64,000 nt of DNA, taken from assembly GCF_016808095.1 (NCBI RefSeq), contig NC_068972.1, positions 21,196,289 to 21,260,288 on the forward strand, written 5' to 3'. The notes beneath the pieces are model-generated. The model saw only the letters and a program-made list of their open reading frames with translations. It was not told the DNA's origin and did not search any database. Of this stretch, positions 14,677-29,423 are shown in pieces. A program made the translations under genes and the position numbers. Each line of letters starts with the position of its first letter. Positions within the stretch are counted from its first letter, which is position 1. Source of the DNA: Vigna angularis (Eukaryota > Streptophyta > Magnoliopsida > Fabales > Fabaceae).

Positions 14677-15593
14677 CTAACGTAACAATAATAAAGAAAA
14701 GATAAAATAAAAATCTTATAAATACATTAAATTTATGAAAATTTATTTTATTCCTTTATTTAAAGTAACAAACTTTAAATGAATCCTAAAAGTGAGTACT
14801 CACATGATAACATATAAATCAAAACTTTTAATTTATTACTTCAAAGAAAATTTCACTAAGGACTTAAAATAAAAATAACTTACATATTGAAAACATAAAA
14901 TATTTTTGAAACTAAATTGTATGAATTTGAAGTGAACAATATAAGGATTAAAAAGTACTTTATAGAGTATAAGTAGTTTTTATAAGATATATTGATTAGT
15001 TTATTATTACATAGTTTAAGCTATAAATAACCAATTCAAATTTTATTTTATAAAATCTATAATCTTACTAGAAAGTAACTTCTTTTCATCTTTGATTTTT
15101 TTTTATTTCTAATTTATTTGTCTTGAATATCATATACTCCTGAGGTTGACGTCTATAATGTTACCATATCAGTTTTTTAATTCATTTTTTATATTTTAAA
15201 GTCCTTTTTAGTAGATATGTTGTATGTGAGGTGTTGAAGGCCAGCATGTGTCATCTAAGTTCTAAGGATGAATCTATGTTTGATTAGGATTATGAGAATG
15301 TGATCACATATTTGATTTGATTTTTCTATGTGACGATATTGCTTTCTATGTGAGTAAGCGATCCTTGGAAATAGTGGAACTATAGCATTGATAGCTTACA
15401 ATTATGTAAAGGAAGTTAGTTAATTTAAATTGATGGTGATGAGAAAATTGAATGATTTATGATATATGTGATGAGATAATGGAAGATAATTACTAATTTT
15501 GTTATTGTTGTGTTAGATGTATTATGATGTGAATGGATGATTGTTTAAAATTGAGGAATCATGTGAAAAATGTATACTAGTTTAGGTTGACAT
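14676..15593. other. Intergenic, no gene seen
   Basis: AT-rich sequence up to the first base of the Gypsy LTR. No exon, RNA gene or terminal repeat was found. Confidence 0.5.
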
Positions 15594-17635
15594 TGTAACA
15601 TCTCATTTAATAGAGTAATCTACTAAACAAAATATTATATATTTGGTATAACATAACAGATAGATAAGAAAACATGTAGTTTATCGTTACAATTATCCAA
15701 AGTAAGAACTATATCAATAAAAACATATTTTTAGAACCTCGTAAACACAAAGTATCTCAAAAGAGGTAGACCGTTATACAAAACGTCTAAGTAATTATAT
15801 ATATGCATTTATATACATATCTACATGCTAAACTCCGAATATCACTCGACCGCATCCTCTAGCTCCATCAGCGGCGAGCTAACACCTACAACATCCTCTG
15901 CTCACACCAAATGGTGATCATTGTTAAACACACACAAACAAATAACACAAAGCAATGGTAAGCTAGTATACAAAGAAATCAACATATTATAATTCAATAT
16001 AAGAAACCATATTTCAACATCCACACCAACCCATCAAACACATGATCATATAACAATTTAACCTCTCAACTCAATGATCTGGATCCAATAGACTTCGCTG
16101 AAAGTTTGCACCCATGATAGTATTTATACTCTACAAAGTCATAAACAAGGATCACACGACCTACTTCCCCATGAGATTAATCTTCCTTTACATGACCCAA
16201 AGGGTCAGGATAAGACCTTCTGCCATTCTCTCCACCACCCCATTCACTTGACATTAGTTGAATGGTTGGTAAAATATGAGGATACCTTCTCTCCAAAGTC
16301 TCATTATCAAACATTCACCACAACTGACTTAAACATAGAATTTCTCCTTGAGATTCTTCTCACATCACCCATCTTTCATTACCACAACATACTCATCATC
16401 ATCATATTCATCAACCATAAACATACTCATCATCATGTTCATCAACCATAAACATGTTCAAAAATCATAAATATACTTATACACATCTCCATTACTCACA
16501 TCATAACAATCATAATTATCATCACATACTTAAGGTATTTCAAGTACAAAATCATTTTTAATATTATGGAAATCACAACCACATTATAACATAATTTTCC
16601 TTCATATTAGCTTATTAAACACTCTAGGCAAAGAAAACAGCTTGGAAACTCTCACTAACAGCTCCGGAAGGGTCCAACCCCCCCCCCCCCCAAACGACAT
16701 AAAGAACATCCAAAACGAATGTCCAGAACCCCAAATTTGAGATTCCTCACAACTCAATTCTTACGATCTTTTACCAAACAATCCCTTACCCAAATGATCT
16801 CTTACCAGACGATCCCTCACCAGACTACTCCTCACCAGATAACTTTTACCCAAACGACTCTTACCAGACGATCTACCATATTTTTGTACAATAAGAAACC
16901 AACTAAGCCCTAAATGATCCCAGTTTCCAAAACTGTAGACTTTCCCTTAAACCATGATCTTAGAATCTTACTTGTTAAAACCCTCATTTTTATGCCCAAA
17001 CTCACTCTTCTTCTAATTTATTCCATACCAAAGTTCTGTAAAAACACATCAGTTGAAACTCACTAAATTCACATTCATAAATTCATTCAATAAACAAATT
17101 TTAACAGTAGCAACCAGACACACCAATATGCATCAGTTTTCAATTCAATATACCACCTTTCTCAAACACCCAACATACCATATTTCACAATTTAATCAAA
17201 GTTCACAAATCAATCATCACATCATCATCCAAACATCAAATATTACATGTATACCAAATCCAAACCAAATAAACTAGCTTTCCTTACCTAATTGACGCTT
17301 CGACGGTGCTAAAAACTCTAAAATTTCTCCTACGGCTCCAAGATCTCTACTTGCTCTCTATAGCTGAAATCAATTGGCTAGAAATGAAGATCTTGCCTCA
17401 AGAAATCCTCAAGCAGTCTCTGATTTTTCAATAAATGGATAGGTAGTTAAGATTTCTAGAGAGAAGACAGAGGAAATTTAGAGAAGAAAGTTTTAGAGAG
17501 ATAAAGTTTCTTAGATAATGAAACTCCTAATTAGTATATTTTATTTATTCTCTTGATATTTTTGAAATAAAATAATAGAGTATCATTATTTAAAACACTC
17601 TACCACACTAATATCAGATTTTTGAGGGTCTTACA
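15594..17635 (-). repeat. Long terminal repeat (3' LTR) of a Ty3/Gypsy element, about 2.04 kb
   Basis: The segment begins TGTAACATCTC and ends GGGTCTTACA on the plus strand, so it has TG...CA ends. Read on the minus strand it starts TGTAAGACCC. It lies immediately 3' of an integrase read on the minus strand, as expected for a 3' LTR. A short purine tract (minus strand GGGAAAAA, 17636-17643) abuts it and fits a polypurine tract. Internally it has a run of 14 C (16678-16691), a degenerate array of 'CTTACCAGACGATC' units (about 16750-16875), and a CAT/CATCAT repeat of about 30-bp units (about 16384-16450). A target duplication cannot be tested because the 5' half of the element is missing. Confidence 0.75.
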
Positions 17636-17849
17636 TTTTTCCCAACAACAAAAATTTTTTACCTCAAAAATTGAATTTATCAGGAAATAGGTGTGGATAT
17701 GACTTCCTCATATCCTCCTCTAAATCCCAGGTAGAGTAACTGATTCTCTCGTCCCAAAATACCTTGACTAAACTAATGGATTTTCCTTTAAATGATTTCG
17801 TTTAGCGATCCACAACACTAACAGGCAACACCTCCAACAAAAGGGGTTC

Positions 17850-19125
17850 CTTAACTTGGAAATTCTCAACTATTCCAATATACGAGATGAACTAGGCATG
17901 TACTTTCTCAATTGAGATACGTGGAAAATCGGATGAAGATTAACTAGTTGAGGAGGCAAAGCAATTTCATAAGCCACTGGTCCAATCCTTCTCAAAACCA
18001 GATATGGACCAATAAACTTAGGAGATTGTTTCCTCGAGTGAATAACCCTTCCCACACTAGTGGTTGGAGTTACCCTTAAAAATACATGCTCCCCCACTAC
18101 AAACTCCAAAGGTTTCCTCCTCTGATCAACATAAGGCTTTTGTCAACTTTGAGATGCCTTCATTATCTCTTTTATCTTCCTCACCTTATCCGTAGTTTGC
18201 TTCAATAATTCTGGCCCGACCAAAACTATCTCACCATCATTAAACCAACATAATGGGGTTCTACATCTTCTGCCATACAATGCTTCATATGGAGCCATCC
18301 CGATGCTAGCATGATAACTGTTATTATAGGTGAACTCCACCAAAGGTAACACTTCATTCCATCCACCCAAATGATCCAGTACACACCTTCTCAACAAATC
18401 TTCTAGTGACTGAATCATTCTTTCTGATTGTCCATCGGTTTGAGGATGATAGGAATAATTCATCCTTAGTCTACTACCCAAAGACTATTGCAGCGTTTGC
18501 TAAAACCTAGAAGTAAATCTAGGGTCTCTGTTTGACACAATACTTAAAGGTACACCATGTAACCTTACTATTTTCTTAATGTACAACTATGCCAATTTGA
18601 CCATTAACATCCGTAGATTAATCGCTAGAAAATGAGCACTCTTTATTAATCGATCCACTATCACTCAAATTGTATCATGACCACTCACTGACCGTGGCAA
18701 ATGGGTAACATAGTCCATAGCTATGCTATCCCATTTCCACTATGGCACCTCCAATTGTTGCAACATCCCTTCGGGTCTTTGATGTTCAACTTTTGTCTTC
18801 TGACACGTCAAACATGATGCTACAAACTGAACCACATCATGCTTCATACCCGACCACAAGAAAGAATTCTTGAAATCATGATACATCTTGTTCATACTAG
18901 AATGAATACTCAGATGGCATGTATGACCCTCTTCTAAAACCAACATTTTCAATTCGACATCTTCAGGAATACAAAATCTGTTTTTAAACTTCAAAATCCC
19001 ATCACTTCCTATCACAAAATCTTTAGCCAACTCATATCCAATCAGCTTCACAATTTTCTGCAAACCAAGGTCTAACAATTGTTTATCTTTAACCAAACTC
19101 ATGAACACATGAGCTTTTAAATTTC
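17850..19125 (-). pseudogene. Ty3/Gypsy integrase and pol C-terminus, broken
   Basis: Three minus-strand segments lie in pol order. The first (about 19125-18740) has the integrase zinc-binding HHCC region, with a C-x2-C pair in the 'SCLTCQKTK' stretch. The second (18481-18143) is the end of the integrase core, with NYSYHPQTDGQSERM and the ALYGRRCRTP block typical of plant Gypsy elements. The third (18109-17870) is the C-terminal segment with FVVGEHVFLRV, KFIGPYLVLRRIG and FHVSQLRKY. Stops and frameshifts separate the segments. Reverse transcriptase, protease and gag are absent; recognisable homology ends near 19125. The element therefore looks 5'-truncated and dead. Confidence 0.85.
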
Positions 19126-22100
19126 TTAGGATTGGTTGAGAATAATTTTTAATCTAATCCGTGATTTGTTTTCTCCAACTTCAATGCTTGTTACTAGTAA
19201 GACTTGTGTTCGGCCAACTAACTAAGGTTAATAAATTGGAAACAAAGACTTAACCCATAAATAAATTAGAGACGAACTATAATAGAAAATTGGATGCCAA
19301 CTACAAAACTCAAGAAATTTAAAAGAGAAAGAAATTGCACTAAAAGAATTAAGAAGCTTATTAGACGTGAATTTTCTCTTAGCTAACTACTTGTGTTTGT
19401 TTTCCTTTTATGTTAAATAAAAAACAGACAAAATGAATAATTTGTTTCCCAATTTCTTACAACATGATAAATAATTGATATGTTTTTGGAATGATGAAAA
19501 AGAAAATTATAATATTTTATATTACATGTATAATTAGTACACACTTGTCATATTGTGAATGATACTTATAAATGCCAGATGAATAATTCCATAACATTGA
19601 ATTGCAGGTTCCCTAACACTCCTATTTAAAGGAGTGATAGAAAGTGACATCTTTACATTTTCTGTAAAACGATAGAAGTAATATTGCAAGGAGACACCTC
19701 GTTTTGCATATTAGAAATGATGCTCCCCAAACTCAGGGCAATTCTTGTGAAAAATAAAATAAAAAAGGAATTAAATTAAGCTGGCTTTTATGGAAGCCTA
19801 GACCCTGATAGGACACAGATGTCTACCTCCAACGACACTGCTAAAATCTCTTTAACACATTCTTACATATACATCTTTTCTTTTCTCTCTGTCTCCATTA
19901 CCAAATCTATATCCTTTTAACCATCACATTATACTCAAATCAAATTCAAAACTAGTACCAATCACTCACACTGTTCCATTTCAGTCTGAAGAATATTCCA
20001 CCATTCTTCAATTTCCTAATAAAATCTGTCATTAGTGTCAAAACCTGAAATGCTTGTACTTTTACTATATTCAAATACTCTGATATCATATCTCTCTAAA
20101 CTCAAGATAAACACTTTCTTTTATGTATCAGAAGAAGACATGTTAATGGGTGGAGAAAAAATAAAAGGAATAATGGGTTGAGATGTTCTGGTGCAGGTAC
20201 AGGCCATTGAATGAAGTTAGGAAATGAGAGAGTAATCCAATTAAAACAAAGTGAAGTGGGATGAGTTATTTCACTTCTGTCCTCATCACAATTATGACCT
20301 GTGCCCTATTCATAACAATTGATCCAGCTACAACTAGAAAGTGATAGTTCAAGTTCTGATGCTGCTGCTTATCAAATTCAATTTCATTTCTGAAAAATAA
20401 ATTATGTTCTGAACTCAGTGGACACTCCATTGAGTAGTCTTGTACCCAAGTCCAAAATATTGGACTTACTTTCCCACAATTCTATCATCAGTACTGGTTT
20501 TTCTTTCTTATGGTTTTACAGCAGTGATTTAAGTTCTCATCTAACCAGCTTCCGTTTTTGGAGGGTTTCAACTATTTCCTAATCAATGTCTTGTATCTAC
20601 CAACATTAAATAATTTTAAATTTACATAAAAACTTGTGTACACATAATGTTTGTAAAAAGAAATTCAGTAAAACTTATGCAATCTAACCATGATGTTATT
20701 CTGGCAAAATCTAAGTACCCATCACATCTAAAATTGCTGTGCAAATTGGATTCCTGTTTGGGAAGGGGAAAGTTGCGCACATCAATAATATTCGGCAAAC
20801 CTATACAAAGCTCGAGATACTAAGTCCTCAACTTGAGCACCACCTATGATTTTTTATTTGCTGTGAAAAGGTTGTATTTGATTTGACTGAGGAAACCAAA
20901 AAATATATGCATTCATTCACTCCAGTTTTTATGTACACACGCACAGATTTTAGCAAATAAAATTTAGAGATGTTGGTCGGGTGTTTGCTGAAAAGAGAAA
21001 CTTTATACATATTTTAGAATCCTCAAGTTATGATATGACGGAAATGTTATCTGGTGAGAGGAAGAAGAAACCTTGATGGTGTTATGGTGTTAAAATATTG
21101 ATAAAGATAAGTGAAAGTGGAGATATTATTAATATTATTATTATTATTGTTACAAGTAAATGCTGTCAAGCTGCCATCCCATGTGGTTTGTCCTATTGCA
21201 ACTTTTCTGATTGATCCATGTGACTCTATATAAGTTCCCCTATCTTTCACACCTTCACCCTTATTGGTTACATTTATGGTTCACAGTAACAAAACACTAA
21301 ATTGCATTGTTCTATTCATGTTGATAAAACATTGTAGAAAAAGACATCAAGTGTCTGTTTTTCTCTTATTATTATAATGACAGTGTTAATATCTTTTGCT
21401 TCAGTTTTGGTCTTTTCAAAAGCACATTCAAAACTCTCATTGAAACAGCATTTTATTATCTGAGTTGTGGTATGAAGAAATGCAGAATTGGAATCACAGA
21501 CTGAGAGTTACCCTGCAAATGAAACGCGTGACTCTCTAACATAACTGTGTTTTAGCCAAAGTAAAAGAAATATCTGTCACTGGAGTGTTAGACCACTTAA
21601 CGCAAAAAGGGAAAAAAGGGTTGTAAAAAAGAGAAATAAAAGATGGAAGAAGAGTGGTTCCAAGTTTGAAGTGAAGAGAGAAAAAATGAGGGGTCCCCAT
21701 CATCCTCAATTTCCCATGCCATGGTTATATGAATGTGGTAACTGCTATGAGAGCTCACTTCCCAATCATAAAACTCCCATCTTCTGTTTCACTTCCAATG
21801 CACACATTTCCCTGCATTTCAAAATCCTCTTCTTCCCATTTCCACCTTTCTTCACCACTTTTCAACCTCTATTTTCGATTATCATTTCTAAATCATCCTT
21901 TTAGTTAATCAAACTGCTTAAACTACTCTTTGGGGATCCCAAATCATGTTCAAGCACAAAAATATAAAAATATTTTAATTCCTGTTCAAAAATTGTTTCT
22001 CAAGGCATCACTTATCACTCACTTTAGTGTCAAATCCAAAGAGTTTTCTATGTACTTATCAAACAATTTTATGATAATTAAATAAATATCAAAGATGGCC

Positions 22101-25100
22101 AAAAAGTGATAATTTAATAGTTTTAAAGGAATAATTTTTCACATGGTAAACTTAAGAAAATGGAATGAAAAAATATTCCTAATTTGGACTTGTATGTGTT
22201 AAATGAAGTAATTGAGGATAAATGAAAATATAAGAATAAAGTAGAAGTTTAAACTTTGTTATGATACTAATCAAGGATTGAGAGTGTTTGATTGTGTTAA
22301 AGGGTGATGCATTTAAGAGGTAGGGTGTGTGGGTGTGTTTTATTAATACATAAATGTTAAGAATATGATATATGAAGGGATGAATGGTTGCATCACGGTT
22401 GTTGATGAATGGTGATATATTAATATTATAGAAAAAAGTTATTGGGAGAAAGGGATTATAGGAATGGCTAATGAATGATGAAGAGAAGATTGTGATTGTG
22501 ATTCCTCAATCTTAGGCTCAGTACTTGGACCACTTCCAACACTGTTATTCCCTCCCCTCCCACATGGATTCTCTCTTTCTTTAATCTACTATATATGCTT
22601 CTCCATTTTTGTTCTATATCATTTTCATTCATCAACCAACCTACACCCTCTCTTCCCTTATAGCACAATTCTAAATTCTCCATCTTCATTCAAAAACAGA
22701 CATTCATTTCATCCTAAACTATAAGACTAGTTTTATTAGGTTAACTATGTATTCTACTTCATTGTGTGGAATTAATGTGCATCGATCCCTTTAAGTTTTA
22801 ACTGGTTGAGATCATGATATATTAAATTATATATATAACTTCCCTTTGTCAGTTTAACAATTATTCAACTTCTGATAAGTCTTTTCAGATCAGAGAATCC
22901 AGTCAATCCACAAACAAAATGAGGAGAATTATTGTGTGTAATAATTAAGGTGAAAGAAGTTGTAATGCAAGAGAGCAAAAAGTGTTTTTGTGTAGAAGCT
23001 CTTCTTCATGTGCTGGAATACATTGCACCCTTGTCATGTAGTGGGAAGATTAGTTATCTTTTTGGCCTGTGGAATTTGATTCTATTAATTACCCTATACA
23101 TGTTCTGACTGCTATAACACACATATATATATATATAGAGAGAGAGGAATATAAGCACGACCTAATCTAGAACAAGGGTCAAATTGTTTATATCCAAAAA
23201 AGAGACCGCTCCCCTCACATTCACATGTCATTGCTTTTCTGTTTACCTCTGACCATAAAACGGGAAATCAAAGATCCCAAGTCCAAAAGAAGATGATGAA
23301 TGATGAAAAGAAGAAAAGATGAATCTATATGCACATGATATGAGGGGGAACAGTTTTGTGGCTTCTGCTACTTCTCACACATAATTTCCCCACAAATTCA
23401 CTGTTTCACGCCTTATAACCAAGTTAGAAAAATTAAAAAAAGTGAAAAAACTTTCAGAGGTAATTTGCTTTGATTTTTGATAAAAAAAAAATAGGTAGCT
23501 ATAAACGAATGTTATGATTAGTCTAGTTGGGTAGATAGAGCAGTTATTGATTAAGAAAAAGAAGAAAGGAGGATGTTGTTGTGGTGTGGATGAGGACACA
23601 TATAGTAGGGTTTTAGGTATAGGTATGAGAGTAATAATGGAAGAGAATTTGGTTTAATTATAGTATGATGCAGTAATCTAAGAAGGGTATTTTGTATTAG
23701 ACCTTGACATGTGTGTATATTCTAGTTTTCCTTGAAGGAAAGGGAAGTAGCCAATAAGAAGAAGGATTGGGTTGGCTCGTTGTTCGAAGTAGTTGGTGCA
23801 TTAAAAATATGAAGATATATAGAAAGAGTGTGAAGTTGGATTAATTAATTAAGCAAACGGGGGTTGAGAAAGTGAAAGTGATTGGAGGAAATGAAAAGAA
23901 AATGATGTATAACGGTTCTTTTTGTGAGTAGAATAGATGATTGTTGGTTGCTACTGAGAGGGAGTATGTCTCCATCTTCATTTGCTTGGGAGGCGTACCC
24001 ATTTGCCAAATGCAGTGCCTTTTCTCATCGATAACATAGCCATTCTCACATGCAACACCATTCCACTTCATTGGAGGATTCAAAACATGGCTCCATGCTT
24101 CATGCACACTCCATACTCTCTCTCTCTCTCTCTCTCTATGCTCATACAATACAATACAACCACTATTATGGTCAAGTGCTTCCCCTCTTACTATAATCAT
24201 GCATTGAAGCTTTCCATAAACTTTATTCTAAAGTATTCTCAGTTCAGAATGACATATTTTTTTTACTTCCAATGTACAGATGCTGACGAACATGATGCAA
24301 CGGTCTTTTTATTTATGGGTCATGTTTCTTGTACCAAATGGGATATTCATTCTCCTCTTACTCTTTTCTTGTACAATAACAAAATACAAAGAAATGCCTA
24401 CAAAAAATGTTATCATCACCTGCAAGTGCCATTTAGCAGACCTTCTGTTTATTTATTTGATCATCAAAACTTGATTATTAAATTGTGAGTGTTTGATTTG
24501 ATGATAAATGTGTAGAAGGGTTAGATTAAAATGGAAAATTTGAAGGCTAATTAGGTGGCGTGGTTGCCGGCAACAGCAACTTTATTTATTTGTCTGGTAG
24601 TGTTATGTTACATGCAGGCGAGACGCACTATAGTGTATAGATAATTGAAATGCAGAAGGAGCAATAGTTTTGGTCCAAGGACAAAGTTTGATGATGTTCT
24701 TTCTCTTTGCACACTATGCACTCCACAACTATTGCTCATTTTTTCACAAATTCTTTTTCATTTTTCACCCCAGTTGTATTTTTAGAGATTCTCAATTTAA
24801 AACTTCTAATTAAGTTAAAATAGTTCTTTCTTATTTCATGTATGTTTTCTGTGGCCACATTTACCTAAATTCTATTGCTAATTAAATTGCTGACTGAATT
24901 AATATATGACATTGGCAATTATGTTGCAGTTCATCTTTAATATGATTTGGCTGAATAGATAACACTTTTCTATATATAAACTCACTAGGAGAAGACAACA
25001 ACATAGTCCAGGCGTTTCAAATTTTAAACTAACCTAGGATGTTTTTGAAAAGATCTTGAATTTAATGCGACCCAATTTTAATTTTTTTAAAAAAGTCCAC

Positions 25101-26279
25101 CAATATATTTTGTTTTTTCTTTCTGTTATGAGCTTTAGAATGAATCAACCTAACCTAAGACTGCATTGGATATTAACTCCAATGACATTAATATGTCATG
25201 AATCAATTAACTATAATAATAATAATCAAATCTTTTATAAATTTTATTTTTCATTTTTTATTTTTACCTTCAATATTTTTAAAACAAATATAAAATCCTT
25301 ACTTTTAAATTCATTCAAATTCGTTCATTTTTTTCTTTTTGATATTTATTTTCACCTGAACATAAACAGTTTATTTTAATGTTTTAAAATATATTTAATT
25401 TTTTTTTAAAAGATAAAGTTCAGCAAATCCCTTTATATTAGTAGTTCCCGTTTTCCCAAATACCGAAATGAGAAGCAAGCCTCCTGTTACCGTGGGTTTG
25501 CATGTGCATTTGCTCATTTTCATCAGCAAGCCAATACATGCTTAGTAACTGGGTTCTGCTTTCAATTAAATTAATCTTGCTTAAACTTTGCTGAACTTGA
25601 AAAGAAAAAGTCATAACTTTAAAGTTGATCAAATTTGTAAATAAATCTGAAATTTAATTATGTTTTAAATTCTTGATAAATTTGAAACTTTCAATTGAAA
25701 TTTTATTCAATTTGTGAATAAATCTTTAAAATTTTAAAAGATTATAATTGAACCACTGTTAAATTATTTGTTAACTATATGATATGATAGGTACTTGCAC
25801 TGTCATCACAATAATACATTGTTACAAGAAATAAGTTATGACGACGAGATGAAGATTTCCATAAAAAATTTGCTGTATTTAATGAAAATTATTCGTAAAA
25901 AAATTAAAATTATAAAATCATAATATTTGTTCTATAATTTATAATTTTATATATTTTATAATATAAATTCTAAATAAATAGTTTAAAATATTATTAAGGA
26001 ATTATTACAGTTAAATATTTTTAATAATATTTAACAAGAGATGACATATAAAGTATAAATACTAAATTAATAATAAATTAAATTTTATATACAAAATTTT
26101 AATACAAAAGGATTCTCAAATACAATTAAAAGAAAGAACACATGCATTATACTATCTAAACATTAGTAATATTTTCACTGAAGGCTTACTCCAGAGACAC
26201 ATTTTTACTCTCTGTTCACACTCACCATCGTCACAGAAAATCAACGTATCCAATCAAACAAAAAACAATAAAAAAGAAG
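19126..26279. other. Long intergenic region, no gene recognised
   Basis: About 7 kb without an exon I can support. Composition is mixed (more GC at 20150-20800, 21600-21900 and 22500-24500) and could include regulatory DNA or a non-coding RNA. I looked for common conserved plant microRNA sequences on both strands and found none. Minor features are an (ATT)n run near 21123-21148, a short TATATA/GAGAGA run near 23125-23147, and a (CT)n run at about 24115-24137. The open frames at 23841-24200 (minus) and 23982-24488 (plus) overlap antisense and have no domain I recognise. Confidence 0.4.
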
Positions 26280-28010
26280 AGTGAACTAGTAATAAAAGAA
26301 TAAACAATCATTACACACTTAGATTCATATTATACATTCTATTTCATTCAAAACAAACCAAACATCTTAATCATGTTATTGACCTAGGTAAACGCATCCG
26401 GATAGATGTATTGATGTCAGACTATGTCAAGGTTAGCACTTATAGTAGTGAAACAACTACCCCTCAAGCTACCACACAATGTTAATCTGTCTACCACTTA
26501 TGAACAAACAACATCAAACCATAGACTAGGATCTCATGTTACTCCTTACCACATAATTCTCTTCTCTGTCTGAGATGGCACGATTATTGGAGCAGGATAA
26601 CTTCCAAGACTGAGTCCCTACATCAATACATCACTTACTTCAAATCACCACTAAGAATTTCACCCTAGAAATTCTTTTCAAACCAAATGGAGTACTATTC
26701 ATACCATCATATCATTTAAAATCACATTACTAAGCAATTGACATAACATTCCATCATTAGAACCAAAAATAAAATAGAAGAGAAATCAAAATATCTACAA
26801 CAACTCGAACTGTTCGCCCAGTGAGAGAGCTCGCTTAGCCCCTAACCTTCACTGCCAAAAACCTCAAAAACTCACCTAACAAGCAAACCTTATTCGTCCA
26901 ACGAGAGCCAAAACAACAAGCTCCATGAGCTCAGCAAGCTCCATGGGCCCAGCAAGCTCCATGGGCCCAGCGAGCTGGCTCGCCTAACCACTAGAACTTA
27001 TTACCAGAACTCATTTAAACTCGCACAATGAGCTTCTCTTGCTCTCCTTGCCTTGTTGCATAATTATGTAGCACGAAACTTAGGGACTCTAGCAAGTCAG
27101 AAATGATTTACCAATACTCTCAAAAACTTTCATTTTGACAGAGAACCTATAATTCACAATCTCACCATTCAAAATCTCTACAATGCACCAAAAACCCATT
27201 TCAAGACATCATATATTGCTTTTTTAACATTTCTAAACCAATTCTTTGCACATTCATCACCCAACCAAGTTTCAATTAACCACAAGTTCATAAATCACCC
27301 CCTCTTCATTTAGACCATTATTTCAAAAAGTCGCCTAGTGAAACTCCATTTTTAGACCAAAATTTGACTTACCACCTAGCTTAACTTTCTCTTCCTCAAC
27401 TTTTTAATCAAATACCATTACTAACTTCCCAAGCATAACCAAAATCACAATGAGATTCATTCCAACCAAATTCATCTTAGTAACAAGTAATCAATTAACT
27501 ATTTTAAACCATTCCAATCACAATATACACTTTAGCATGCAAAATTCTAGTTTAACCAAATTCAACACAATCTAACTAAACTCATGAAATTGAAATAACA
27601 ATAAGAAAGGTTATTAGCTCTTCTTACCTTAAAGAGAACTACACAGCTCTAAGAATGTTCAACAATTGCTTCAAACGCAAGAAACTCTAGAAATGCCTAC
27701 AACCTGCATAATTGAAATCAAAGTGAGTCCTTATGACCACTGATCAACAAGGAACAAGAAAAGGAAGGTGGATGACACATGCGTCACTCCTAAATTAGAG
27801 ATTTTAGAAACAAAATATCAAATGGAAAAAGGACTAGAAACATACTCGCTCTATAGAAGCAATTGATGGGATAAAATGTAGACCTCGTTGTTGTGGTAGA
27901 CACCTCCTGATCGTCAAAAAAATGACTCGAGAATTAGAAAAGGTAGAGAAAAGGTAGAAAACTCAAGAGAAGAGTTTTTAGAGAGATGATTTGCGCTTTA
28001 AATAATGAGA
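26280..28010. repeat. LTR-like block of an old Gypsy-type element (possible solo LTR)
   Basis: Composition and layout resemble the 15594-17635 LTR: a cytosine-rich, adenine-rich plus strand with many CA-rich stretches, a 'TTCTTACCTTAAAGAGAAC' segment, then a purine-rich 'AGAGAAGAGTTTTTAGAGAGATGA' end (compare 'GAAAGTTTTAGAGAGATAAAG' at 17480-17510). It contains GCTCGCTTAGC/GAGCTGGCTCGCC motifs that I associate with legume Gypsy LTRs. No adjacent coding region remains and exact TG/CA ends were not fixed, so a solo or decayed LTR is an inference. Confidence 0.45.
26917..26970. repeat. 18-bp tandem repeat, 3 copies
   Basis: Units CAAGCTCCATGAGCTCAG, CAAGCTCCATGGGCCCAG and CAAGCTCCATGGGCCCAG follow head to tail. 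The second and third are identical and the first differs at two bases. It is embedded in the LTR-like block. Confidence 0.95.
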
Positions 28011-29423
28011 CGACATGTTAATGGAATGATAATATAAGATAACTATCATATTGTATAATTCTTAATGACAAAAATTCAATTGAAAAGTTTTAAAATTAGA
28101 AAAGTTCAATAAATTTAGAAATTTAATTCAAAATATTAAACATGTTGAAATAAAGCCGAAATAGTTGGTGCTAAACCTTTGTTTAAAAAATGGAAGATGA
28201 GAGATTATGGAAGCTCCTTTCCCCAAAACATGAGCATTTCTCGGGCAGACAATAAAGTGAAATAAAAGCTCTTTTAGATTATATTGCATTGAAAATGTGA
28301 TGGTTGGTTTTAGACAACAGAAGTACGCAAAGAATTTAACAATGGAGCTCAAAAAAATGTCTTTTCTCTGTGTAACAAAATTATGTGTGGACTGTTACTA
28401 TTAGTGGCACTGTCATTGACTATATGTCCAATTCCGTGGCTACTATTTGTCTTAAATCCCATTTCCATCACATGATGTCACCTCTGCAACATCCACATCG
28501 CTTCTATGTGATGTGATTGTATCTCATTATATCTGCCATTACCTTCAATTTTATCACTTTCTTTTTCTCATTTCCTTCCCAGTCAAAACCAGAACTCAAC
28601 ATTCATAATTACTATCCAATAGAACACCTGCAATTTTACTGTCTTGTCCCTCAAACGAATAAAAGGTTAACATTTGGATCATAAGAGCACGGGAGCCTTT
28701 TCTTCTTGAACCTCTATGTTTTCTACATGCACCTCCCTCAATTACCATATTCCTTTTTTACCCTTGAGTGAATATTTAGTCAAAAACCCTAATTCCCTCT
28801 GCACCTTTTATTCTTTCACCCCATTCGCTTGCCTCCGATCATATTCACCGCGTTTGTTCTTGCATCGTGCCTCCCCTTTGTTGAGAAGGTGAGATGGACG
28901 GTAAATGATGGATGGTGTAGGATTGAAGGAGAAGGAAAAATTGGAAAAAAAAAAGGAAGAAGCTGTTTGGGTGAATTAAAATAAAAAACAAAAAGCTTTT
29001 AAGATTTAATTTTTTTCAGATCATATTCGAAATATCTTTTAAAATATTTAAGCCAAAATGTGTAAAAAATATATTTAATTTCGAACTATGTTTTCAGATC
29101 CAAAAGTATCATTAGAATCTGAAATATATTTTTTATGCATGCTGGATTAAATATTAAGAAAAATATTTCTGAATCTAAAAATATCTTTCGAAATATTTAA
29201 TTAGGTATTTTGATTGGATACTCATTTTGGAATATGTAAAAAATATATTTTAGATTGAATTTTATGAAAAGCATTTTTGGATCTGAAAATAGTTTCTGAA
29301 ATATTTAATTTGAAAGGGTTAAAAAAGAAAGATGCAGAGATTTTTATTATATTTTTAATAAAAGATAGCTTGGGAATTACAAATTTTATGGGGGTGTAGG
29401 AAGAAATTATCAATGAGGAACAA
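28011..29423. other. Intergenic, with degenerate AT-rich TE repeats
   Basis: From about 28990 to 29390 variants of 'GATCTGAAAATATTTTTCGAAATATTTAA' recur. The block ends 'GGGGGTGTAGGAAGAAAT' (29390-29407), which resembles 'GGAGTGTAGGAAGAAAT' at about 38918-38934, so the two places may hold ends of one TE family. No gene is seen. Confidence 0.4.

Noticed and set aside
23841..24488. Overlapping antisense ORFs of 119 and 168 aa as a gene
   Set aside because: Neither has a recognisable domain, they share the same bases, and they span a CT microsatellite. No splice-supported extension was found.
26917..26970. CRISPR-like short repeats
   Set aside because: Three head-to-tail 18-bp units without spacers in a plant LTR; this is a minisatellite.
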